From: Bacteroidota bacterium
GTDB taxonomy: Bacteria; Bacteroidota; Bacteroidia; Flavobacteriales_D; Crocinitomicaceae
Assembly: GCA_016192075.1 (NCBI GenBank)
Contig: JACPUU010000012.1
Span: 248,001 to 312,000 of the forward strand
Length of the DNA: 64,000 nucleotides
Direction of reading: 5' to 3'
This document shows positions 9,310 through 17,612 of this stretch, one piece after another. The position numbers and the translations under genes were made by a program. Below the pieces are notes generated by a model. It had not been told where the DNA came from. It did not search any database and saw only the letters and a list, made by a program, of their open reading frames with translations. Within the stretch, counting starts at the first letter, position 1. Each line of letters opens with the position of its first letter.

Positions 9310-9642
9310 TTACTGACCAGCCAGGTTTTTTTCAAACTCAAGGAGTGAACTGTAGATTGATTTGAGGGTTGACCACAGCCTGACTGAATTGCTGTTCAGG
9401 AATTTATGATAGGCAGCTGTTTTGAGCAATTCTTCTGCTTCACGAATTAGCTTATGAAGTCTTTTCAGGGCAAGGTTTTGTTCACGCTCTTTCAGAATTG
9501 CGTTGAGCTCCTGCTGCAGGTAATCCGGCGCATGCATTAAGCGCATCCAGTCATTGTTCTCCTTGTTGTCCAGTTGCTCACGAAGCTCTTTGATTTTGAG
9601 ATAGCTCAGGAGTACATTTTCCGGTTTGATCAATGCTGACAT
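9310..9642 (-). CDS. Small helical protein between trkH and antiporter, unknown
   Basis: About 110 residues, start ATG 9640-9642. Almost entirely predicted helix, rich in Leu, Glu, Lys and Arg, with heptad-like stretches (LLSYLKIKELREQLDNKE; LLKTAAYHKFL). No membrane segment, no cysteine motif and no family I recognise. Its stop is ten bases before the preferred trkH start, and it follows the antiporter gene by about 77 bases, so it is probably cotranscribed with trkH-trkA. A role as an accessory or regulatory subunit of the transporters is only suggested by position. Confidence 0.6.
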   Translation of the reverse strand: MSALIKPENVLLSYLKIKELREQLDNKENNDWMRLMHAPDYLQQELNAILKEREQNLALKRLHKLIREAEELLKTAAYHKFLNSNSVRLWSTLKSIYSSLLEFEKNLAGQ

Positions 9643-9719
9643 GACTTTGTTTGAACAATACAAAGGTCTGGCAGAAAACGTAAGCAGAAAATAAAGAACG
9701 GGATTGGGGTATAAAGATT

Positions 9720-12011
9720 TTATAAAGATTTCGATTCGCCCGGTTGTGACAAAATAAGTGTAGATGGAATATCAGACAACCAGACACTTTTTGTTTCAAT
9801 CAGTTTCTTCCAGCTATCCAGACTTATAAGCATAAGACTCTGCTGCAGCAGAAATTCGTTGTCAATTTTATTCCCGTTCAGCAAGTGAATGTGATGGGGA
9901 GCGGTTTGTTCAATGGAACGAATCATTTCTCTGAGTTCAGGACGTTTTTTGATTTGTTCTGAAACATCCAGTATGGTAACCAGTGCGTCTGAATTTTTGA
10001 TCAGTTTTTGTGCGTATTGAACCAGGTATGCATCTGCCTCGGTGAAAAACGGAACAAACACCCGGTCAGCGCCGGTAAATTTTTTATCAATAAAACACCC
10101 TACCGGTACTGTACATTTTGACAGAATCATGCGTGACCGCTCATCAAAAGGTGAATTTTCAAACAGGTTTTCTTTCCCTGTTACCTGGTTGAGCAGCCTG
10201 TCAGGATTAATAATGCGGGTTGTAAATCCAAGAATTTTACCCAGTAAACTTCCTTCAAAAATAGACTGACCAACACCAATCAGCAGCAAGTCATAATCCC
10301 CTTTACCGGCTACATCCAGAATATCTGCATTGATGTCGTTGGATGCTTTGAAAAGGGTGGTTATTTTCTGATCAAGCGCTTGTGATTCTTCAACGATGGG
10401 TGCAAAATTTTCCTGCTCATATTCTTCCATATTAAAATGGTAGAGTTCATTGCTGGGTGACAGGTGCATAGCGGTAAGTGACGCACTTCCGTTCAATTTT
10501 TTGGTCAGGCTGTTTGCAAGCCGGATCAATGATTTTCCCCGTTCAGGATTGCCAAATGAAACCAGAATTTTGAATTTATTGTGCTGGCTGATTTCAACCG
10601 GAATTTCCGGTTGATTTTTCCGGAATATCCAGTTGATCAGGTCCAGTGCCGGTCCGGTCATAAGGGTTGTAACCAGCGCCATAATCACCATCATGGTAAA
10701 AATTTCAGGTGTCAGCACGCCTAAATCATACCCGATATTTAATACGACCAGTTCCATCAGCCCCCTGGTATTCATAAGTGCTCCAATAGCCAAGCTGTCT
10801 TTCCAGTTTTGCCCCACAAATTTTGCTGCCAGTGCGCTGCCTGCAAATTTTCCAACAATAGCAACCAGTATAATGAGGCCGGTAATTTTCCACAGATAGG
10901 GATCGTTGATCAAACCAATTTCAGTACGCAGTCCGGTAAATACAAAAAAGAGCGGGAGTAAAAGCACCAGTGAAATGTCTTCCACTTTTTCAATAAAAAT
11001 ATTTCTGAACTTGGTGTTTTCAGGCATAATAGCGCCGGCCATAAATGCGCCAAACAAGGCATGGATACCAATAACCTCTGTTGCGTATGAAGAGATGATG
11101 AGTGTGAGCAAAAAAATGGCAACAATGGGCTTGCTTAGTTTTTCACGTGAATAATGTAAATCACCCACACGTTTTAAGAAAGGTCTGACAATTTTGATCA
11201 TGGTAAAAACGTAGAGCACCGCCAGTGCAATGATGTAGAGTGAGCTGACAAATGAACCTGCTTTAACAATGGCTATTACCGCGGCTAAAATGCACCAGGC
11301 GGTAATGTCATCTGCTGCTGCACAGGTTATAACAACGGTTCCCAGTTTTGTTTTATGAATGCCGCGTTCCTGCACAATTCTGGCCAAAACCGGAAAGGCA
11401 GTAATACTCATGGCAATTCCCATAAACAATCCAAAGGAGGCAAATTGTATGCCTTCAGGCGCAAAGGAACCGTAAATAAAATAGGCCAGTCCCATGCCCA
11501 GCGCAAATGGTATAATAATGCTTGCGTGACTGATGACAACGGCGTCGTGTGCTTTATTTCTGAGCACCTTCAGGTCCAGTTCCATCCCAATTACAAACAT
11601 GAATAAAATGAGCCCGATCTGGCTCAGAAACTGCAGGTTTCCCAGTGACTCTTTTGGAAAAAGTGCGGTAGAAAATTCTGGAAAATACAGACCGATTAAG
11701 GATGGCCCCAGTACAATACCGGCTATAATTTCACCTATTACATTGGGTTGTCCTATTTTTTTGAAAATCCATCCAAAAAGGCGCGCCACAAAAATAATGG
11801 TTACAATTTGGGCAAGCAAAATGGCCAGTGGATGTTCCAGGTTGTGAACGAGTGAATTTTTGAATTCGCTCCATTGGCTTTTATCAGAGGCCGGAATAAC
11901 AATATTTCTGCCATTTTCAAGCCTGGTGCCAAATAAAATAATCCAATAGATTAAGACTGAGAATCCTCCGATAATAGTAACATAAAAAAAGCCGTTTTTG
12001 AATCTTCTCAT
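9720..12011 (-). CDS. CPA2-family cation/proton antiporter with USP-like C-terminal domain
   Basis: A 763-residue Na+(K+)/H+ antiporter. After one N-terminal hydrophobic segment (about 9-27), residues about 60-460 form the Na_H_exchanger core with roughly 12 helices; the paired aspartates of the ion site are D234-D235 (AADDITAW). Residues about 480-763 are cytoplasmic and resemble tandem universal-stress-protein folds (KFKILVSFGNPERG; DYDLLLIGVGQSI), which in this family bind nucleotides and may gate transport. No RCK/TrkA_N domain is present, unlike KefB/KefC. It probably expels cations or K+ and works against the neighbouring Trk uptake system. Confidence 0.9.
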   Translation of the reverse strand: MRRFKNGFFYVTIIGGFSVLIYWIILFGTRLENGRNIVIPASDKSQWSEFKNSLVHNLEHPLAILLAQIVTIIFVARLFGWIFKKIGQPNVIGEIIAGIVLGPSLIGLYFPEFSTALFPKESLGNLQFLSQIGLILFMFVIGMELDLKVLRNKAHDAVVISHASIIIPFALGMGLAYFIYGSFAPEGIQFASFGLFMGIAMSITAFPVLARIVQERGIHKTKLGTVVITCAAADDITAWCILAAVIAIVKAGSFVSSLYIIALAVLYVFTMIKIVRPFLKRVGDLHYSREKLSKPIVAIFLLTLIISSYATEVIGIHALFGAFMAGAIMPENTKFRNIFIEKVEDISLVLLLPLFFVFTGLRTEIGLINDPYLWKITGLIILVAIVGKFAGSALAAKFVGQNWKDSLAIGALMNTRGLMELVVLNIGYDLGVLTPEIFTMMVIMALVTTLMTGPALDLINWIFRKNQPEIPVEISQHNKFKILVSFGNPERGKSLIRLANSLTKKLNGSASLTAMHLSPSNELYHFNMEEYEQENFAPIVEESQALDQKITTLFKASNDINADILDVAGKGDYDLLLIGVGQSIFEGSLLGKILGFTTRIINPDRLLNQVTGKENLFENSPFDERSRMILSKCTVPVGCFIDKKFTGADRVFVPFFTEADAYLVQYAQKLIKNSDALVTILDVSEQIKKRPELREMIRSIEQTAPHHIHLLNGNKIDNEFLLQQSLMLISLDSWKKLIETKSVWLSDIPSTLILSQPGESKSL

Positions 12012-12125
12012 GCAATGCCGAATTTTGTTGCGTTGTACAAAGATGAAAAAGATCAGGGCGTGTTTTTTTCTGCCGGAACGAAGGATCAGAGAAATGTAAT
12101 GAAACCCAAAAAAGATGTAATGAAA

Positions 12126-12845
12126 CTACAGCTTTATTTTTGTCAGAAACTCATTGCGGTAGGTTTCACTTAATGAGAGTTTAAGATACGTTCCGGATTC
12201 TGACCGGATACCGGTTGTAATTTCATCAAATGAAAAAGCCTGAACTTCTTTGAGAGCAACCAGTTCCCGCTTATTGATGCGTACAAACTGGTCAGCAGGC
12301 AGCATTTCAAGCAATTTTTCAAAAGAGATGTTTTTCAGTGTCAGTGTATTCCTGTTTGAAAGAAATGCGGTTTTGTCACGGCTGTCAACAGCTGATACGG
12401 TAACGTAGAGCAGCTGGTCAAAGAAAATAAGTGATTTTCCCTTGTTTGAATTTACATGAAAAAACTGTTTGTCACCGGTTCTGACCATGTGCTGGTTTTG
12501 TACCTTTTGAATGGCTTGCTGCAGGCGCTCTTTTTTGACGGGTTTGCGTACGTAATCAATTGCATTTAAATCAAATGCTTCAGCCGCATATTCTTTATAA
12601 GCAGTGGTAAATATGATGGGTTTTCCGCCAAGCAGATTGGCTACCTGAAGTCCATTTATTCCGGGCATTTCAATGTCCAGGATACACAGATCAAATTCCA
12701 GATCAGGACACTCTTTCAAAAATAATTCAGGACTGTTAAAGGCCTTTACAACTTCCAGTTCAGGGAGCTGTTCACAGAGCATTTTCAGGTACGTAAGTCC
12801 TGGCAGCTCGTCATCTAGCAGCAAGCATCTTAGCTTTGTGCTCAA
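12126..12845 (-). CDS. LytTR-family response regulator
   Basis: A 239-residue regulator with a receiver domain (1-120: acidic D11-D12, phosphoacceptor D57 in LDIEMPG, conserved lysine in VRKPVKK) and a LytTR DNA-binding domain (about 135-239). The only plausible start is TTG at 12843-12845, because the receiver begins immediately and no ATG precedes it. It overlaps the end of its kinase gene by 35 bases, which suggests translational coupling. Target genes are unknown; position suggests the adjacent antiporter. Confidence 0.88.
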   Translation of the reverse strand: MSTKLRCLLLDDELPGLTYLKMLCEQLPELEVVKAFNSPELFLKECPDLEFDLCILDIEMPGINGLQVANLLGGKPIIFTTAYKEYAAEAFDLNAIDYVRKPVKKERLQQAIQKVQNQHMVRTGDKQFFHVNSNKGKSLIFFDQLLYVTVSAVDSRDKTAFLSNRNTLTLKNISFEKLLEMLPADQFVRINKRELVALKEVQAFSFDEITTGIRSESGTYLKLSLSETYRNEFLTKIKL

Positions 12846-13581
12846 GGAGATTGATTTTTAAATGTGAAATGTAAATATCGTTTTCTGCAAATCGTTCCAG
12901 CTTGAAATTTTCATTGTAAATAATTTTCAGCCGTTGTTCAAGTGTCTCTGAGCCAATGCCTCCCTTTTCTTTTTTTAGGGGACTGCGGCTGGATATTTTA
13001 TTTGAAACCGTTAGGTAAAAGGTGCTGTCCTTAAATTCAAATACAATTGAAATAAAGGCGTCCGGACTTTGAAGATCAGCATGTTTAAAGGCATTCTCAA
13101 TCAGGTCAATGGAGATCAAAGGAGCCAGTATCCGCTGTTCATACAAGGGCTCATTTTCATGAATTTTGGTTTTTACCTTGAGTTCGAAAAGCGGACTCAC
13201 TTTGATTTTATTTATTTCAATAAGGTTCAGCGCAAATTCAATTTCTTCCTGCGGGGTTACAAATTTATTACGGCTCTCATACAAAATATAGTCCAGCACA
13301 TTGGCCAGTTTATCAAGGGCAAAATAGGTTTGGTAAGCGTGAGATTGAATGGAGTTCAGTATGTTTTTAAAAAGATGCGGATTCAGCCGTGATTCCAGAT
13401 TTTCCAGTTGCAGTGAATTTATCCTGGATTCAAGATCGTTGAATTTTTTTTCAGTTTCGCGTTTCTTTTTGTTTGATCGGTATAACCTGAAAAGCAGAAA
13501 TACCGATACCAATAAAAGCATACCGGCTACAGCTGCCAGAAGCACAAGATAAGTAATATGATCAGCGGCGTTTTGATCCAT
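12811..13581 (-). CDS. LytS-like sensor histidine kinase (His_kinase family)
   Basis: A 256-residue kinase with a short periplasmic N-terminus, one membrane segment (about 10-33), a coiled coil (about 35-65), the phosphorylated histidine H69 in LNPHLFKNIL, and a HATPase domain with the N-box DLIENAFKHAD and a glycine loop GGIGSETLEQRL. There is no separate sensing domain, so it may sense membrane state or a partner. A perfect -7 element (TACCTTTG, 13597-13604) precedes the ATG at 13579-13581, within the 45-base gap after kdpE. Confidence 0.88.
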   Translation of the reverse strand: MDQNAADHITYLVLLAAVAGMLLLVSVFLLFRLYRSNKKKRETEKKFNDLESRINSLQLENLESRLNPHLFKNILNSIQSHAYQTYFALDKLANVLDYILYESRNKFVTPQEEIEFALNLIEINKIKVSPLFELKVKTKIHENEPLYEQRILAPLISIDLIENAFKHADLQSPDAFISIVFEFKDSTFYLTVSNKISSRSPLKKEKGGIGSETLEQRLKIIYNENFKLERFAENDIYISHLKINLLEHKAKMLAAR

Positions 13582-13596
13582 GATAATGCACACGAT

Positions 13597-13604
13597 CAAA
13601 GGTA
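13597..13604 (-). promoter_or_regulatory. Promoter -7 element of the LytS/LytTR pair
   Basis: TACCTTTG (minus strand) matches TAnnTTTG exactly and lies 15 bases before the kinase start, in the short gap after the kdpE stop. It suggests that the LytS/LytTR pair can be transcribed separately from kdpDE. Confidence 0.45.
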
Positions 13605-13626
13605 GTTATTTCTGGTTAAACAGACG

Positions 13627-14304
13627 TTAAGACATGCGATAACCCACACCGCTTTCGGTAACAATGTACTGCGGGTTATTCGGGTTTTCTTCTATTTTTT
13701 TTCTCAGCTGGGCAACAAAAACACGCAGGTATTGCGTTTCTGCCTGGTAAGCAACACCCCATATTTCTTTCAGTATAAACTGGTGCGTTAATACGCGCCC
13801 CTGGTTTTTGCTGAACAGGGCAAGCAGGTTGTATTCGGTAGCGGTTAGTTTAAGTATCCGTTCGTTGCGTTTAACAACGCGTGAGGCCAGGTCAATTTCC
13901 AGGTCGCCGATTTTGTGTTTACTTGTTTCATCTACCTGCTCTGTTCTGCGCAGGCATGAGCGTATTCTGGCTAAAAGTTCACGTGTTCTGAATGGTTTGG
14001 CCAGGTAATCAGTAGCACCATTATCCAGTGCTTTGACAATGTCATCTTCTGTATTCTGAACAGACAGTATGATAACAGGTCTTGAATACCAGTCACGCAG
14101 TTTTTTTAAAACTTCCTGGCCGTGAATATCCGGTAAGCCCAAATCCAGCAACACCAGGTCAGGCTGATGATTTACTGCCAGCAATAACCCTTCTTTACCG
14201 GTTGAAGCCGGTACTACTTTATAGTCCTCGGTTTCCAGGGCAATTTGAAGCAGCTTGAGAATCTGCGGCTCATCATCAATTACCAGAATTTCCTGCCTGA
14301 TCAT
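13627..14304 (-). CDS. kdpE: KdpE-like OmpR-family response regulator
   Basis: A 225-residue regulator with receiver domain (acidic D10-D11, phosphoacceptor D54 in LLDLGLPD, conserved lysine in AKPFRTRELL) and winged-helix trans_reg_C domain (about 130-225, ending ESGVGYRMS). The length and the helix-turn-helix sequence fit KdpE best. Its ATG overlaps the kinase stop in an ATGA arrangement (14301-14304), so the two are coupled. No kdpFABC genes are in the window; the likely targets are the nearby Trk and antiporter genes, by inference. Confidence 0.85.
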   Translation of the reverse strand: MIRQEILVIDDEPQILKLLQIALETEDYKVVPASTGKEGLLLAVNHQPDLVLLDLGLPDIHGQEVLKKLRDWYSRPVIILSVQNTEDDIVKALDNGATDYLAKPFRTRELLARIRSCLRRTEQVDETSKHKIGDLEIDLASRVVKRNERILKLTATEYNLLALFSKNQGRVLTHQFILKEIWGVAYQAETQYLRVFVAQLRKKIEENPNNPQYIVTESGVGYRMS

Positions 14305-15311
14305 GAATTAAAGATGGTTAATGAAGTTGATTCAGCCGGAATGTGAATGGTAAACCGTGCACCGCCGGTTGGTTTATTTTCAGGTACAATGGTTCCGCCG
14401 TGAGCTTCCACGAACCCTTTTGCAATAGAGAGTCCAAGACCTGTTCCACCGGTTTTACTGTTGCTGAACCGGTGAAATTTTTCAAATACAAACTGAATTT
14501 CATTTTTTGGAAATCCGGGTCCGTTATCTGAAAGGGTGATTTCACACGCTTCTTTTTTGCCGGTTATACGAATGGTTATTTCAGTTTCTTTTGGCGAATA
14601 GATCATGGCATTTCTGAGAATATTTTCAATCACAATTTCAATTAGTCCGCCGTCAAGTTTGTACATGGGTAAATGATCTTCCAATTCAATTTTTACAGGT
14701 CTGTTCTGAAATTCAGGCTGCAGTTTCTGAACAACGCGGTTGGTAAGTTCACCCAGGTCTGCCCAATCTTTTTGTAACCGGATCATACCTGATTCCAGGC
14801 GGCTCATGTTCAGCAGGTTTTCAACCTGTGTCTGCAAACGGAGCCCGGCTTTTTCAATTTCTGCGGTAAGTTCCAGCCTGGCTGAATCAGAAAGTTTGCT
14901 GTGCTCCTGTGAAAGTGTATCGCTTGCGACAAGAATGGTTGAGATGGGGGTTTTTAATTCGTGCGAGAGTGAGTTGAAAAGCGTATTGTAAAGCTTAATT
15001 TCATTTTGTTTTTCAATTTTATCACGGGCAATACGCTCGGCTCTCCTGATTCGTGACATCAGAACAGTATTGATAGAGGCCACCAAAAAATACATGAGTA
15101 ACATCAGTGCATCACTGGTTGTGCCCACGTGAAAGGTGAATATGGGAGGAATAAAGAAAAAATTCCAGACCAGTGCACTGAGTGTGGCAATGATCAGTAC
15201 CGGCCATATATCAAATACCATAGCCATTAATGAAACAGCCATAAGCAGCAGCAGGGCCGGCACCTGGTAACCAATCAGGTCAGTCAGAAAAAAACAACTG
15301 ACAGCCATCAC
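14301..15311 (-). CDS. kdpD: KdpD-like sensor kinase lacking the N-terminal KdpD/USP domains
   Basis: A 336-residue kinase that starts with a DUF4118 four-helix membrane domain (about 1-87), followed by a linker, a HisKA domain with H117 (SLSHELKTP), and a HATPase with N-box (IVIENILRNAMIYSP), DNGPGF and GTGLGLSIAKG. Full KdpD is near 900 residues with cytoplasmic KdpD and USP sensor domains before the membrane part; both are absent, as in several Bacteroidota. Start codon is uncertain: GTG at 15311 or ATG at 15308, yet the frame stays open and hydrophobic upstream to a stop at 15426-15428, so a non-ATG start further upstream is possible. Confidence 0.83.
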   Translation of the reverse strand: MMAVSCFFLTDLIGYQVPALLLLMAVSLMAMVFDIWPVLIIATLSALVWNFFFIPPIFTFHVGTTSDALMLLMYFLVASINTVLMSRIRRAERIARDKIEKQNEIKLYNTLFNSLSHELKTPISTILVASDTLSQEHSKLSDSARLELTAEIEKAGLRLQTQVENLLNMSRLESGMIRLQKDWADLGELTNRVVQKLQPEFQNRPVKIELEDHLPMYKLDGGLIEIVIENILRNAMIYSPKETEITIRITGKKEACEITLSDNGPGFPKNEIQFVFEKFHRFSNSKTGGTGLGLSIAKGFVEAHGGTIVPENKPTGGARFTIHIPAESTSLTIFNS

Positions 15312-15397
15312 CAGTATCAGGGCAATTCCAAAAACGTATTGGCTGAGGGGTGAGTATTTTTTGGTAAAAAGCTGCTCCAGGAATTTTGAATTTGGAA

Positions 15398-15405
15398 CAA
15401 AGATA
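15398..15405 (-). promoter_or_regulatory. Promoter -7 element upstream of kdpDE
   Basis: TATCTTTG (minus strand), exact TAnnTTTG match, in the gap between the TauE gene stop (15449) and the kinase. No TTG at ideal spacing. Confidence 0.4.
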
Positions 15406-15448
15406 CAACAGAAGGTATAAAGATTTTATTAAGAAACGGGGTGTGGTT

Positions 15449-16336
15449 TTATAGCAGACCAATGCTTTTCAAAACGGTCCGGCCGCTTAAAAAAATGATC
15501 AGCAGGCCAACCATAATCATGGCGTAACGCTTGTTGATTTTGTTCGCCAGCAATGCACCCATGGGGGCCGCCAACATACCACCCAGAACCAGGCCTGCGA
15601 CAATTTCAATGCTTTCAATACCAACAAATACAGAGAAAACACCGCCGGCAGCAAAGGCTACAAAAAACTCGGTGGCATTTACCGTTCCAATTGTTTTAGC
15701 AGGGTGATTTCCGCCGGCCATAAGGGTGGTAGAAACTATGGGGCCCCAGCCGCCACCGCCGGAAGCATCCATAAACCCACCAAAGGCGGCCAGTATGGCA
15801 GGGCGCTTAAATTTCCAGATGCGCACCGGCCTGAATGATTTTTGAATGAGTACAAAACCCATCAGAATTAAGTATGCTGAGATATAGGGCTGAATTAATT
15901 TTCCGTCAAAATTTGAAAGGAGAAAAGCTCCGGCTGCAGCACCCAAAACTCCGGGAATGGCAATTCGCCGGAATAGTTTTTTGTCAAAGTTTCCCAGTTT
16001 CCAATGAAAAAAGCCCGATGAGGCGGTTGTAAAAACTTCAGCAACGTGAACGCTGGCACTGGCAAGTACCGGGGTGACTCCGGTTGCCATTAGAAAACTG
16101 GAGCAACTGATGCCATAAGCCATTCCAAGTGATCCGTCAATCATCTGCGCAGCAAAACCTACAGCAACAAACGTGAAGAGCGTAGTCCATCCAACATTTT
16201 CTTCAAATTCAGCATAAAGGGTTGGGGCAATGATGTAAAATCCAACCAGCAACACCGCCGCTATAGCTGCTACCAACAAAAAAATTTTCAGGTAATTCAG
16301 CAAAAAAGTGCGGGTAGAAATACTGTTTTCAGCCAT
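15449..16336 (-). CDS. TauE/SafE-family sulfite or organosulfonate exporter
   Basis: A 295-residue membrane protein with about eight hydrophobic segments. After a N-terminal helix (about 15-37), two repeats of the TauE/SafE fold follow, with characteristic glycine-rich stretches (AQMIDGSLGMAYG near 60 and AFGGFMDASGGGGWGP near 190). Family members export sulfite, sulfoacetate or other small sulfur anions; the longer type with the GSLGMAYG motif is often found with sulfate-assimilation genes in other bacteria. No such genes are adjacent here. The promoter carries an inverted repeat over its -33 region (16427-16443), so the gene looks regulated. Confidence 0.85.
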   Translation of the reverse strand: MAENSISTRTFLLNYLKIFLLVAAIAAVLLVGFYIIAPTLYAEFEENVGWTTLFTFVAVGFAAQMIDGSLGMAYGISCSSFLMATGVTPVLASASVHVAEVFTTASSGFFHWKLGNFDKKLFRRIAIPGVLGAAAGAFLLSNFDGKLIQPYISAYLILMGFVLIQKSFRPVRIWKFKRPAILAAFGGFMDASGGGGWGPIVSTTLMAGGNHPAKTIGTVNATEFFVAFAAGGVFSVFVGIESIEIVAGLVLGGMLAAPMGALLANKINKRYAMIMVGLLIIFLSGRTVLKSIGLL

Positions 16337-16401
16337 CAGGTATGCGTGTTTGGAAAGACTTGTCTGGTGTACCGCACAAATCTGGTTTCATTTTTCGCCG
16401 C

Positions 16402-16443
16402 CAAAGATAGCTATAAATCTATATAATCTACCAATTTAGTAGA
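16402..16443 (-). promoter_or_regulatory. Promoter of the TauE/SafE gene with an inverted-repeat operator candidate
   Basis: On the minus strand TATCTTTG (16402-16409) is an exact -7 match. A TTG at 16432-16434 lies 22 bases upstream of it. That TTG falls inside the inverted repeat TCTAC-7 bases-GTAGA (16427-16443), whose arms extend with few mismatches (TATAATCTAC / GTAGAATATT). A dimeric regulator bound here would cover the -33 region. The sequence resembles sites I associate with Rrf2/CymR-type sulfur regulators, but that is recollection, not proof. Confidence 0.55.
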
Positions 16444-16489
16444 ATATTTTTATGGCTCCTTATTCTTCAGGCAGATTCGGGTATGTTTA

Positions 16490-16837
16490 TCAGGATTGAA
16501 TGGCTTTAATAACCGGGTCGATATTCAGCATGCCATAGTTGAAAAGGTGTTTCTCTCCGGTGTCTAACGTCAATACTACTTTTTTGGCAAAGAAACTTTT
16601 TTGAGCTTCGATCGTTTTGATCCGGTTTTTGGGAATGACAATAAAGGCCTCGCTGCCAAATTTGACAAAAAGCGCCTCTTCAATCAGTCCGGCTGCTGAA
16701 ACATCAAACTGTGCGTCGTAAATAAGGCGTTGGTTTGTTACGGTTAGTTTACCATTGTATTTGTCACCTTTAGGGCCTGTATACAAAAGTGTCCAGGTGT
16801 CAATTTCCTGTTCTCCGGGTTGAAGCTGCAGTTTCAT
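16490..16837 (-). CDS. PH/GRAM-like small protein
   Basis: A 115-residue soluble protein of alternating beta strands and a final helix: a strand pair with YNGKLTVTNQRLIYDAQ, then FIVIPKNRIKTIEAQKSF, KKVVLTLDTGEKHLFNYG and a C-terminal helix. The 'G.L..T..RL.' pattern is typical of bacterial PH/GRAM-type domains. It follows a membrane lipoprotein gene by only four bases and is probably in the same transcript. Function unknown. Confidence 0.6.
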   Translation of the reverse strand: MKLQLQPGEQEIDTWTLLYTGPKGDKYNGKLTVTNQRLIYDAQFDVSAAGLIEEALFVKFGSEAFIVIPKNRIKTIEAQKSFFAKKVVLTLDTGEKHLFNYGMLNIDPVIKAIQS

Positions 16838-16841
16838 AATA

Positions 16842-17558
16842 TTAATTTATAAGTTGAACAATTCCCCATACAACAAACCAAACCAGCGCCACCATAGCGG
16901 CCATACAAATCAGGGCCAGCAGTGCTACCATAATAATGAGCAGGATCAGTGAGTTGAAGATTTTAACAGCAACGGAATCTCCGCCGCCGTCCAGGTCACT
17001 GGAAATTATCAGAATGGATGAAATGGTCAGAAAAACGACGCAAATCACAAATGCCCAAAAACCAATCAGCAGGGCAAACGGTAGTGCAATCAGCGCCAGG
17101 AGTAACAAAACAAGGACCCAGGTTATGGTTGCAGATTTTGTTGGTTGTGCAGGAGACTGCTTACCGGTCTTTTTCAACCGGGTTTTAAGAATCGGATCTC
17201 TGGCAGGCAAAGGGTCATTTTCACTGATTGCGGGTTGTTGCTGTGTGTGATGCAGTTCATCCGGAGCCTGTTCTGAAATTTCTTCATGGTTTGAAAACTG
17301 ATCAGTGGTTGTTTTCTCCCCGCTGCCCAAATCAGCAGAAGAATGGTTATCAATAGCCGGGGGAGTGAATTGTTCCGCAACGGAATCAGTTGAATCAGCG
17401 GTTTTGTTTTCGTCATAAACGGACGAAAGTTGTCCGCGCAGGTATTTTTGCTTTAAGAAATTGCCCGATTGCAGGTTGCTGCAACTGGTAAACTGAATGG
17501 CAAGCAGCAGCAGAATGCCTGCAAAAAAAAGCCGGTTTAAAATATTTGAAAGGCTCAT
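16842..17558 (-). CDS. Putative lipoprotein with multi-span membrane tail, unknown
   Basis: A 238-residue protein starting at ATG 17556-17558. Residues 1-26 form a signal with lipobox-like FTSCSN (Cys about 26). A hydrophilic, Gln/Ser/Asp-rich linker runs to about 140, then two or three long hydrophobic blocks (about 143-190 and 205-235) end the protein. A lipid anchor plus a polytopic tail is unusual; the linker with basic KTRLKKTGKQ just before the helices suggests a membrane-inserted domain of the small inner-membrane kind. Cotranscribed with the PH-like gene. No function assigned. Confidence 0.6.
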   Translation of the reverse strand: MSLSNILNRLFFAGILLLLAIQFTSCSNLQSGNFLKQKYLRGQLSSVYDENKTADSTDSVAEQFTPPAIDNHSSADLGSGEKTTTDQFSNHEEISEQAPDELHHTQQQPAISENDPLPARDPILKTRLKKTGKQSPAQPTKSATITWVLVLLLLALIALPFALLIGFWAFVICVVFLTISSILIISSDLDGGGDSVAVKIFNSLILLIIMVALLALICMAAMVALVWFVVWGIVQLIN

Positions 17559-17612
17559 ACGACAATTAAATGTATACAAATGAATCTAACTTTAGTCTAA
17601 AATTTAAATGCT

